Shown here: positions 1 to 13,356 of the stretch, piece after piece
Layout of the letters: the number at the start of each line of letters is the position of its first letter
How positions within the stretch are numbered: the first letter of the stretch is position 1
Assembly: GCF_001905095.1 (NCBI RefSeq)
Contig: NZ_LWLS01000095.1
Coordinates: forward strand, 1 to 56,214
DNA from: Micromonospora sp. CB01531
GTDB lineage: Bacteria > Actinomycetota > Actinomycetes > Mycobacteriales > Micromonosporaceae
DNA: 56,214 nt
Reading direction: 5' to 3'
Program-made: the position numbers and the translations under genes
The notes under the pieces: generated by a model
What the model saw: only the letters and a program-made list of their open reading frames with translations
The model's database searches: none
What the model was told of the DNA's origin: nothing

Positions 1-524
1 GCGGCCCACGGTAGGGCCATGGATTCTCAGAGGGCGTCTAGGCCTGCCATGATTACTGGCTGGTTGACGACGTTTGACAGTGTCTTGTGCCCCCTGTGTG
101 CCCGACACTGCGAGGAGCGACTACCGCTCGCGGTTCGCGTCCAGTCGGTCAGCGGTTGTCGGCCGTTGGCCGCCGCATCGGGCACGCCACGGGCACGGTG
201 CCCGGCCGCTTGCGCGCCCTGCCGCGTTGTCACGCCCTGTGTCATTCTTGACAGCGAGCCCCCGGCCTGACCATCCCGATGCTCCTCTGGAAGTCAACGG
301 CACCGTCAGTTTGGAATGGGCCGCATGGCCGATGGAACCCCTGGGCACGCGTCCGGCGTGTTCCTCGGCCCCCGCCTGGCGACCTGGCCAGGCGAGGGCC
401 TGAAATCAATTCGAGCCCGCTCGCCTCGCCCGGTACGATCGCGAGCTTGTTCTCACTGCAGGGAGCCCATGAGATCCGCGTGCGGCCGCCCCGGCAGTTC
501 CCATGCTGAGAGTAGGTTTCGTCA
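1..524. other. No gene recognised (left edge)
   Basis: Frames stay open here only because of the high GC; none has a convincing ribosome binding site or family-like sequence. TTGACG (64-69) and TTGACA (74-79) resemble -35 boxes, but I see no matching -10 box. The stretch lies upstream of the VOC gene and may contain its promoter. Confidence 0.5.
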
Positions 525-905
525 ATGGCATGCCGTATCGGTGAGCTCGTGCTCAAGTGCCGCGACCCCGAGGTGCTGGCGCGGTTCTGGTGCGAGGTCC
601 TGGACTTCATAGTGCTCGATCGCGAAGAGGGGGTCTACATCGAGATAGGCCCGCGCGAAGGGTTCGGCGGCCCGCAGCCGACGATCTTCCTCATCCGCAA
701 CGACGAGCCGAAGAACGGGCATGCCCGGCTGCACATCGACGTCAACCCCACCGACCGCGATCAGGACGCCGAGCTCGAGCGCCTCCTGGCCGCCGGGGCC
801 AAACTCGTCGACATCGGTCAGCCTGCGGATGCGTCCTGGCACGTCCTCGCCGATCCAGAAGGCAACGAGTTCTGCCTGCTCAAGCGCCGCCTCGACCCAC
901 TCTGA
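525..905 (+). CDS. VOC-superfamily (glyoxalase-like) protein
   Basis: A 126-residue protein of the vicinal oxygen chelate fold. The N-terminal strand-helix unit, GELVLKCRDPEVLARFWCEV, and the closing unit, WHVLADPEGNEFCLL, are typical of the actinobacterial glyoxalase-like domain proteins. A middle segment, HARLHIDVNP, supplies the usual histidine-containing strand. The length is normal for a single two-module domain and the protein should be cytosolic. The ATG at 525 is chosen because the fold begins six residues later. No partner gene is adjacent, so the substrate cannot be inferred; family members range from metal-dependent lyases and dioxygenases to antibiotic-binding resistance proteins. 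The family call is firm and the function is unknown. Confidence 0.85.
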   Translation: MACRIGELVLKCRDPEVLARFWCEVLDFIVLDREEGVYIEIGPREGFGGPQPTIFLIRNDEPKNGHARLHIDVNPTDRDQDAELERLLAAGAKLVDIGQPADASWHVLADPEGNEFCLLKRRLDPL

Positions 906-1313
906 CGGCCCTTGCCCAAACGATCGACGCAGCCGCCAGCCCGCGGCCGCCGACAAGATCTGGCGACCCCATCAATAGCTGGGGGGCCGGGAGGATGCTC
1001 GACCCGCCCCGTGTCGCATGCGTGTTGGTGAGGCATTAACCCAGCCAGCGGAACCTCGCCATCCCGTCGCCGTCGACCCGCCCTTGTGGGAGCGGGCCAC
1101 CGTCGGGGCCGCCACGTTAAGACGGCCTTGACGCACGGACGGACGCTGGCGGTCCCGGCGGCGGTCTGCTCGGCTCGCCCCGGGTCTTCGGCGGTGGGAT
1201 GGCGCTACCGTAACCACCCACGGCCCGCGACCCGCCGACGGAGCCCCGGCCATCCTGGAGCCGGAGCGCCCCCGCCGGAGGCGCACTAGCCGCAACCCCG
1301 CGACCGCCGGCCG
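906..1313. other. No gene recognised
   Basis: The stretch between the VOC gene and the broken GntR fragment contains no reading frame with family-like sequence on either strand. It may be degraded DNA belonging to the regulator relic that follows. Confidence 0.45.
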
Positions 1314-1558
1314 GTGGCAACCCTCGTCGACGAGCAGGTGTCGGCCATCATCGCTTCGCGTCCAGAACTGGCCAGCATCGGCGCTCGCGCTGCCTACCTG
1401 CTGCCTCGCTCCCAGGCGAGGTGACGCTGGCGCAGACGTACGACGTACCGCGCGGCACCGTGCGGGCCGCGCTCGACGCGCTGCGGGAAGAAGGCCGGGT
1501 AGTAACCTTCACCGGGCGCCGGACGTTCGTCACGCCCGAGGATGACCGGAACCGTTGA
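1314..1558 (+). pseudogene. Broken GntR-family regulator fragment
   Basis: Two overlapping frames together resemble one small winged-helix regulator. The first runs from GTG 1314 and stops at 1424. The second, without a start of its own, reads EVTLAQTYDVPRGTVRAALD and then ALREEGRVVTFTGRRTFVTP up to the TGA at 1556-1558. The helix-turn-helix plus wing (RGTVRAALDALREEGRV) is the GntR DNA-binding signature, and these proteins are normally preceded in the same frame by a LPSERELA-like helix. Here that helix is missing or out of frame, and no effector domain follows. I read it as a truncated, frameshifted relic; a sequencing error is the alternative. Confidence 0.55.
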
Positions 1559-1679
1559 CACTTGACGGTCAGCTTCCCGGTCGGACCGAGCACCGAGCAT
1601 TGGAGCTACCCGAGCCCGCCGCGACCGTGCACGATGGCGGCAACGCGGCCGGCCCCAATGAACAAGGCGGTGTGCACTG

Positions 1680-2198
1680 ATGACTCCCGAGCTGCCCCGC
1701 GACCTGCCGGTGCTGGAACGCCGGGCGGTGCGGCTGGTGGTGCTCGACGCCGCCGAGCGGGTGCTGCTGTTCCACACCCGCGACCCGGAGCACCCCCGCC
1801 TCGGGGTCTGGTGGGAGCTGCCCGGCGGCGGGCTCGACGACGGGGAGACGTATCTCGACGCGGCGGTGCGGGAGCTGCGCGAGGAGACCGGCATCGTGGT
1901 CCCGCCGGCTGACGTGGGCGCGCCGACCTGGCGGCGGCGGGCCAGCTTCATCCACCGGCAGCGGCGCCACCTGCAGGACGAGGTGGTCGTCCCGGTACGG
2001 CTGCCGGGGCCGGGACCGGACGTGGACGAGGCGCACCGGCTCGACTACGAGGTGGAGGACTACTTCGGGTTCCGCTGGTGGCCGGTCGCCGAGATGGTCG
2101 CCGCCCGGCCGCGCTGCTATCCGGGGCGGCTGCCCGAGCTGCTGCCGGCGTTCCTGGCCGGCGAGGAGATCGACGAGCCGTTCGAGCTGTGGTCATGA
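1680..2198 (+). CDS. NUDIX hydrolase
   Basis: A 172-residue NUDIX protein. The Nudix box GX5EX7REUXEEXGU is complete: GGLDDGETYLDAAVRELREE followed by TGIV, in the first half of the protein. It would hydrolyse a nucleoside diphosphate linked to another moiety in a Mg-dependent reaction; the substrate cannot be read from sequence. The strand before the box carries VLLFHTRDPEHPRLGVWWEL, typical of actinobacterial NUDIX proteins of the MutT/Ap4A type. The ATG at 1680 fits the fold. It lies 31 bases before the serpin-like gene in the same direction, so the two may be co-transcribed. The family call is secure and the physiological role unknown. Confidence 0.9.
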   Translation: MTPELPRDLPVLERRAVRLVVLDAAERVLLFHTRDPEHPRLGVWWELPGGGLDDGETYLDAAVRELREETGIVVPPADVGAPTWRRRASFIHRQRRHLQDEVVVPVRLPGPGPDVDEAHRLDYEVEDYFGFRWWPVAEMVAARPRCYPGRLPELLPAFLAGEEIDEPFELWS

Positions 2199-2229
2199 CG
2201 AATCCGCCGGCAACCGGCACAGTGGAACG

Positions 2230-3474
2230 GTGAACCCTATCCACGGACCTCTCGCCCACTACGCCGAGCGGCTGCACCGCGCCGCCGGCGACGCGCACCA
2301 CGTCGCCTCCCCGCTCGGCGCCTGGCTGCTCCTCGCGCTCACCGGCCCCGCCGCCACCGGCGACCTGCACGGCGCGGTGGAGGAGGCGCTCGGCACCGAC
2401 GTGGACAGCGCCGCCGCGACGGCCCAGGCGCTGCTGTCGGCGCCGCACCCGCTGGTCGCCTCGGCCACCGCCCTGTGGGAGCGGACGCCCGCCGAGGGGC
2501 TGGCCGGCTGGCGCGCGACGCTGCCGGAGCGGACGCAGACCGGCCCGCTGCCGGACCAGCCGGCGCTGGACGCGTGGGCGCGGGAGCACACCGACGGCCT
2601 GATCGAGCGGTTTCCGCTCACCGTCACCCCACAGACCCTGCTGATCCTGGCCAACGCCCTGGCCACCCGGGTGTCCTGGGCGGAGCCGTTCCAGGTGGCG
2701 CCCGCCGAGCAGCTCGGCGCGGGCAGCGCCTGGGCGGGCCGGCTGGAGCGGGTGTTGCGCGCCCCCGCGTACCGGCACCGGTGCGGGATCGCGACCACCG
2801 CCCGGGCCGGTGACGTGGCCGTGCACGCCGCGCCCGCCCGGCCGGTGTCCATCGCCGGCGGGGAGGCCGGCCTGCTGGTGGTGTCCGTCGCCGCCGACCC
2901 GGGCGTCCCGGTGCCGGACGTCCTCGTCGCCGCCCAGGAACTCGCCGCCGGTGCCGCCACCACCCGGGAGGGGATCGGACCGGGCCAGCGGTCGCTGTAC
3001 GACCTGCCGCTGGGCGACAACCCGCTGTGGACGATCCGGGAGGAGCCGGTGCGCACCTTCGCGCCCGGCGGCCGGGAGGAGCGGGCGAGCGCCGTGCTGC
3101 CGTGCTGGTCGGCGGACAGCCGGCACGACCTGACGGCGTCTGGGTTCGGCTTCGCCGTCGCCGCGCAGGCGCTCGGGAGGCTCATGGGGGTGGCGGATCC
3201 GCGGTACGAGGCGGCCCAGTCGGCGGTGGCCCGCTACGGGCGGTACGGCTTCGAAGCCGCCGCGGTGACCGCGTTCGCCACGCGGACGGCGCTGCCGCCG
3301 GAGGGCGTCGCCCGGGTGGCGGAGCTGCGGTTCGGCCACCCGTACGCGGTGGTGGCGGTGGCCACCGACAGCGCGGGCGGGCCGTGGCATGGCCTGCCGG
3401 TCTACTCGGCGTGGGTGGCGCAGCCGCGGGAACTGCCCGAGGACGAGCTGGCGGATCCGCCGGCACGGTGGTGA
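2230..3474 (+). CDS. Serpin-like protein
   Basis: A 414-residue protein starting at GTG 2230. The N-terminal half has the helical serpin core (HHVASPLGAWLLLALTGPAA, resembling the serpin NxxxSPxSI region). Near the C terminus YGFEAAAVTAFATRTALP resembles the hinge of a reactive-centre loop (normally E-G-T-E-A-A-A-A-T), and FGHPYAVVAVATD plus GLPVYSAWV match the closing DHPFLF and GRV strands. Serpins inhibit serine or cysteine proteases by loop insertion. No signal peptide is seen, so it is probably cytosolic. Two hairpins follow directly and end the transcript against the convergent biosynthetic operon. Serpin-like is a family-level call; inhibitory activity is not shown, and the hinge lacks the canonical glycine-threonine pair. 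Confidence 0.75.
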   Translation: MNPIHGPLAHYAERLHRAAGDAHHVASPLGAWLLLALTGPAATGDLHGAVEEALGTDVDSAAATAQALLSAPHPLVASATALWERTPAEGLAGWRATLPERTQTGPLPDQPALDAWAREHTDGLIERFPLTVTPQTLLILANALATRVSWAEPFQVAPAEQLGAGSAWAGRLERVLRAPAYRHRCGIATTARAGDVAVHAAPARPVSIAGGEAGLLVVSVAADPGVPVPDVLVAAQELAAGAATTREGIGPGQRSLYDLPLGDNPLWTIREEPVRTFAPGGREERASAVLPCWSADSRHDLTASGFGFAVAAQALGRLMGVADPRYEAAQSAVARYGRYGFEAAAVTAFATRTALPPEGVARVAELRFGHPYAVVAVATDSAGGPWHGLPVYSAWVAQPRELPEDELADPPARW

Positions 3475-3478
3475 GCCC

Positions 3479-3510
3479 GGGGGCCTCCGGCGATGCCGCC
3501 GGAGGCCCCC
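3479..3510. terminator. Strong hairpin, bidirectional terminator
   Basis: A perfect 13-bp stem (3479-3491 paired with 3498-3510, GGGGGCCTCCGGC on the left arm) with a six-base loop. It begins four bases after the serpin-like gene stop at 3474. It lies between two convergent genes, as expected for a terminator; no T run is obvious, which is common in high-GC actinomycetes. Confidence 0.75.
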
Positions 3511-3532
3511 GCGCGCTACGCGCGTGAGAAGG

Positions 3533-3571
3533 AAGGGCCCTTCTCCACGGGAGGCGTGGAGAAGGGCCCTT
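3533..3571. terminator. Second hairpin, terminator of the biosynthetic operon
   Basis: A perfect 16-bp stem (3533-3548 with 3556-3571, left arm AAGGGCCCTTCTCCAC) and a seven-base loop. It starts seven bases beyond the stop codon of the last biosynthetic gene, which ends at 3579 on the minus strand. The GAAGGGCCC-type arm resembles intergenic hairpins I associate with Micromonospora and Salinispora; that association is from memory. Confidence 0.75.
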
Positions 3572-3578
3572 GCTTACG

Positions 3579-9070
<5,492 letters not shown>

Positions 9071-9071
<1 letters not shown>

Positions 9072-12000
9072 CAGCTGGTTTCCTCTTCCGCCGCGAGCAG
9101 CGCGGCGACCTCGGTGTCGGAGAGCCCGTCGAGTTCGGCGGCGATCCGCTCCTCGATCTGGGCGGCCAGGTCCGCCACCACGGGGCTGCTGAACAGCGCC
9201 CGCATGGGCAGTTCGACGTCCACCTCGGCCCGGATCCGGGCCATCGCCCGCATGCCGCGCAGCGAGTTGCCGCCGAGGGCGAAGAAGTCGTCCAGGGCGC
9301 CGACCTTCTCCACCTGGAGGATCTCGGCGTACACCTCGGCGACCAGGGACTCGGCCTCGGTGCGCGGGGCGACGTAGCTGTCCTCGGCCGGGACGGCGGT
9401 GCCCGGGGCGGGCAGCGCGGCCCGGTCCAGCTTGCCGTTCGGGGTCAGGGGCAGCGTGTCGAGCCGGACCAGGGCCGCCGGGATCAGGTGGGCGGGCAGC
9501 TCCCGGGCCAGTTCGGCCCGGACCGAGTCCTCGTGGGCCGGGCCGACCAGATAGCCGACCAGCATCGGCTCGCCCGAGTCGGTACGCACCGCCGCGGCGG
9601 CCGCCCAGACGTCCGGGTGAGCCAGCAGGGCCGCCTCCACCTCGCCCAGCTCGATCCGCATGCCGCGCACCTTGACCTGGTCGTCGCGGCGGCCCAGGTA
9701 CTCCAGCGTGCCGTCGGGACGCCAGCGGGCCAGGTCGCCGGTGGCGTACATCCGCTGCCCGGGCGGGCCGTACGGGCAGGGCCGGAAGCGCTCGGCGGTG
9801 AGGCCGGGCCGGCGCAGGTAGCCGCGGGCGAGCTGGGTGCCGGCGACGTACAGCTCGCCGACCACGCCCGGCGGGACCGGCTGCAGGGCCGCGTCGAGCA
9901 GCAGCGCCCGGGTGTTCCAGGTGGGCGTGCCGATCGGCACCGGCCCGGCCGGGACCGGCTCACCGGGGGCGATCCGGGCGGCGACGCAGCCGACGGTGGC
10001 CTCGGTCGGGCCGTACTCGTTGATCACCGCGACGTCCGGGTGCGCGGCCCGCCACCCGGCGAGCTGCTCGCCGGTGAGCGCCTCGCCGCCGATCACCAGG
10101 TCGACGGTGGGCGACAGCTCGCCGTCGAGCAGTGGCAGGTGGCTCGGGGTGACCTTGAGGAAGGTGGGCCGGCCGCCGACCCGGGCCGCCGGCTCGTCGA
10201 TCGCGGCGAGCCGGACCGTCCCGCCGGCGGTGAGCGTGCCGAGCAGGCCGGTGACGGTGAGGTCGAAGGAGACCGGCGAGGGCAGCAGCGCCGTGCCGGC
10301 CAGGCCCGGGTAGGTGTGCCGGGCCCAGGCCAGGTAGGCGGTCACCGCCCGGTGCTCCACCACCACGCCCTTCGGGCGGCCGGTGGAGCCGGAGGTGTAG
10401 AGCACGTAAGCCGGGTGCTCGGGGCGCAGCGGGGCGAGCCGGTCGGCGTCGGTGAGGTCGTCGTCGGCCTGGTCCGAACCCACCTCCCCGTCCAGGACCA
10501 GCGCGCCGGCCGGCACCAGGCCGGCGGTCTCCGGGGTAGCCACCACGAGGGCCGGCTCGGCGTCGTCCAGCAGGTACGCGATCCGCCCGGCCGGGTAGGC
10601 GGTGTCCACCGGGACGTACGCGGCGCCGGACTTGAGCACCGCGAGGATGGCCACCAGCAGTTCGCAGGAGCGGGGCACGGCGAGCGCGACCCGGGCCTCC
10701 GGGCCGGCGCCCCGGGCCACCAGCAGCCGGGCCAGCCGGTTCGCGGCGGTGTTCAGCTCGACGTAGGTCAGCGGCACGCCGTCGCAGACCAGCGCGGTGG
10801 CGTCCGGCGTGGCGGCGGCCTGCCGCTGCACCTCGTCGACCACGGTGGCCGGCGGCACCTCGTGCGTGGTGTCGTTCCAGGCGCCCAGCACCAGGTTCCG
10901 CTCGGCATCGGCGAGCAGCGGCAGCGCGGCGACCCGCCGCTGCGGGTCGGCGACGGCAGCGGCGAGCAGCCGGACGTACCGGTCGACGACCGCCTCGGCG
11001 GTGCCGCGGTCGAACAGCGCCGTGCGGTAGACCAGCCGGCTCTCGCCGGTGGTGATGTCGAACGCCAGGTCGTCCTTGGTGGTGCCCAGCTCCACCGGGT
11101 CCAGGCCGGAGTCGGGGATGAAGTTCAGCGCGGTCTGGAAGATCGGCTGCACCGACGGGTCACGCTGCGGGTCGACCGCCTCGACGATCTTCTGGAACGG
11201 GGTCTGCCCGTGCTCGATCGCGTCGACCAGTCCGTCCCGCACCCGGCCGAGCAGTTCGGCGAAGGCCGGGTCGCCGGAGACGTCGCAGCGCAGTGCCACC
11301 GGGTTGACGAACATGCCGATCAGCGGGGCCAGCTCGGCGCTGTCCCGGCCGGCGGTGGAGACCCCGACCACCACGTCGGTGTCGCCGGAGATCCGGGACA
11401 GCAGCGCCGCGAAGCCCGCCAGCAGCACCATGTACGGCGTGGCCGCCGCGCCGGTCGCGAGGGCGCCGACCCGGTCGAGCAGCCCCTCGGGCAGGGCGAA
11501 CCGCACCTCGTCACCGGCGAAGCCGAGCTGGGCCGGGCGGGGCCGGTCCAGCGGCAGGCCGGTCACCGCCGGCGCGCCGGCCAGGTGGCCGGTCCAGAAG
11601 GCGAGTTGGCGGTCCAGCTCCGCGCCGGTGAGCTGGTCGCGCTGCCAGACGGCGAAGTCGGCGTACTGGATGGGCAGCTCGGGCACGGCGGGCTCGGCGC
11701 CGGCCTGCGCGGCCGCGCTGAACGCGCCGAGTTCCTGGTGGAACAGCACCGCCGAGTGGCTGTCGAAGACCGCGTGGTGCACCACGAACGCCAGCGCCCA
11801 GGTGTCGTCGAGGCGGATCAGCCGGGCCCGCCACAGCGGCGGGCCGTCCAGCGGGATCGGGTTACGGGCCAGCTCCGTGCGGATCGCCTCGAACGCCGCG
11901 AGGCGTTCCGCCTCCGGCAGGTGCCGCAGGTCGTCGGTGGGGATCGGGACGGGCTCGTGGGCCCGCACCACCTGCACCAGGGCGCCGTCGTCGACGCGCA

Positions 12001-12190
12001 GGTGGGTGCGGAGCGTCTCGTGCCGGGCCACCACCTGGTTGACGACGTGGGCTGCGGTGTCCGCGTCGATCCCGGCCGGGAAGCGCCACGGGACGGAGAC
12101 GTTGTAGACCGGCGAGTGGGCGTCGAGCTGGTTGGCCACCCACACCCGCTCCTGGGCGAAGGAGGCCGGGAAGGTCCATTCCTGCGTCAT
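9071..12190 (-). CDS. NRPS module C-A(Asn)-T
   Basis: A 1039-residue single elongation module. Condensation domain about 5-430 (active site HHAVFDS), adenylation about 445-935 (core YVLYTSGSTGRPKGV, then YGPTEATVG), carrier about 955-1030 (ALGGNSLRG). The pocket residues read DLTKVGEVGK, matching published asparagine codes; Asp is the nearest alternative. The start at ATG 12190 is preferred over a frame extension further upstream because it overlaps the mbtH stop (ATGA) and directly precedes FAQERVW, the usual start of a C domain. It should receive the polyketide-extended chain from the PKS ACP and condense it with Asn. The SyrP-like hydroxylase two genes upstream may act on this residue. Confidence 0.93.
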
Positions 12191-12375
12191 GAGTTGGCCT
12201 CGCGTACCGAGCGGGGGCGCATGTCGGTCCAGACGGTGTCGACGTGGGCCAGGCACTCCTCGCGGGTGCCGGCGAAGCCGGCGTCGTGCCAGCCCGCGGG
12301 GAGGTCCCGGTCGGCCGACCAGATCGAGTACTGCTCCTCGTCGTTGCGCACGACCAGGAATCGGGGTTCGGCCAT
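12187..12375 (-). CDS. MbtH-like protein
   Basis: A 62-residue MbtH family protein, a chaperone-like subunit that binds and activates NRPS adenylation domains. The signature NDEEQYSIW near residue 11 and the tail LPAGWHDAGFAG, with the following Trp and RP residues, are diagnostic, and the length is typical. Its stop overlaps the start of the Asn-activating NRPS by four bases, and it starts one base after the dioxygenase stop, so all three are translated together. The most likely partners are the A domains of this operon. Confidence 0.97.
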   Translation of the reverse strand: MAEPRFLVVRNDEEQYSIWSADRDLPAGWHDAGFAGTREECLAHVDTVWTDMRPRSVREANS

Positions 12376-12376
12376 G

Positions 12377-13330
12377 TCAGTTCGCTCCAGGGGTGTCGGG
12401 GGTGTGCGGCTCGGCCATCGCGACGGCGATCTTGCGGGGGCCGGTGAACGGCTCCCGGCCGTGGGCGGCGGTCATGTTGTCCACCACCAGCACGTCGTCG
12501 CGCTGGTAGTCGAAGCGGACGGTGGCCGCCCGGTAGGCGGCGCGCAGGTGGTCCATGACCTCGGCGGGGATCTCGCCGCCGTCGCCGTAGTAGGTGTTCG
12601 ACGGCAGGCCGTCGGCGCCGAACATGGCCAGCAGGCCCTCCTGGTAGTCCTTGGGCAGGGTGCTGAGGTGGAAGAACGTGGCGTGGTTGAACCAGCGCGG
12701 GGTGTCCGAGCCGGGCCGGTGGTGCACCACGTTGCGGACCGCCCGGGTGCGCAGGCCGTCCTTGCCGACCCACTCCACGGTGATCCCGTTCGCCACCCCG
12801 TACGCCTCGACCTCGGCCCGGTTCTCGGTGTTGAACACCTCCTGCCAGCGGGTGCCGAAGTCGCCGTGGAAGTTGCGCACCAGCATCCAGCGCCGCCGGA
12901 TGAACTCCTCACGCACCGCCGGGTCGATCTCCTGGTAGACCTGGCGCACGTCGGCGAGCGGGGTGGCGCCCTGCGTCTGCGGCGCGGTGATGCAGTAGAA
13001 GAACAGGGTCAGCGGCCAGCGCGCCTGGTACGAGTTCTCGTTGTGCAGGAAGATCTCCTCGTCCGGCGGGTAGTCGGTCGAGGTGTAGACCCGGCCCTTG
13101 ATGGAGTGCCGGGGCGACGAGCGCTCCGTGTAGGTCAGCGGCTCGCCGGAGAGGGCGCGGACCACCCCGTCGAAGCCGTCCACCCCGCCGACGTCGAAGC
13201 CGCGGAAGAGCAGCCCGCCGTGTTCGACGAGGGCGGCACGCAGCTCGGCGCGCCGGGCGTCGATCAGGTCGGTCAGGGCCCGGCCGTCGTTCTCGATGAC
13301 CACCGGGAGTGTGGTGATCGTGTCGCTCAT
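12377..13330 (-). CDS. SyrP-like TauD/TfdA Fe(II)/2-oxoglutarate dioxygenase
   Basis: A 317-residue non-haem iron dioxygenase. The iron triad is visible as His96 and Glu98 in FLHNENSYQARWP and the distal His290 in DNMTAAHGREPFTGPRK, whose Arg is placed to bind 2-oxoglutarate. The HNE and AAHGREPF motifs place it with SyrP-type enzymes, known from the syringomycin pathway and from siderophore pathways to beta-hydroxylate carrier-bound aspartate. Here the neighbouring module is predicted to load Asn, so beta-hydroxy-Asn is the first hypothesis. An AGGAG ribosome binding site precedes the ATG. The gene sits between the PKS gene and mbtH. Alternatives are desaturation or hydroxylation of another residue. 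Confidence 0.88.
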   Translation of the reverse strand: MSDTITTLPVVIENDGRALTDLIDARRAELRAALVEHGGLLFRGFDVGGVDGFDGVVRALSGEPLTYTERSSPRHSIKGRVYTSTDYPPDEEIFLHNENSYQARWPLTLFFYCITAPQTQGATPLADVRQVYQEIDPAVREEFIRRRWMLVRNFHGDFGTRWQEVFNTENRAEVEAYGVANGITVEWVGKDGLRTRAVRNVVHHRPGSDTPRWFNHATFFHLSTLPKDYQEGLLAMFGADGLPSNTYYGDGGEIPAEVMDHLRAAYRAATVRFDYQRDDVLVVDNMTAAHGREPFTGPRKIAVAMAEPHTPDTPGAN

Positions 13331-13356
13331 GGTGCGGTGTCTCCTGTTCGTCGTGG

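Noticed and set aside
9837..12107. Serine- and arginine-rich plus-strand frames opposite the Asn module
   Set aside because: Shadow frames with no family similarity.
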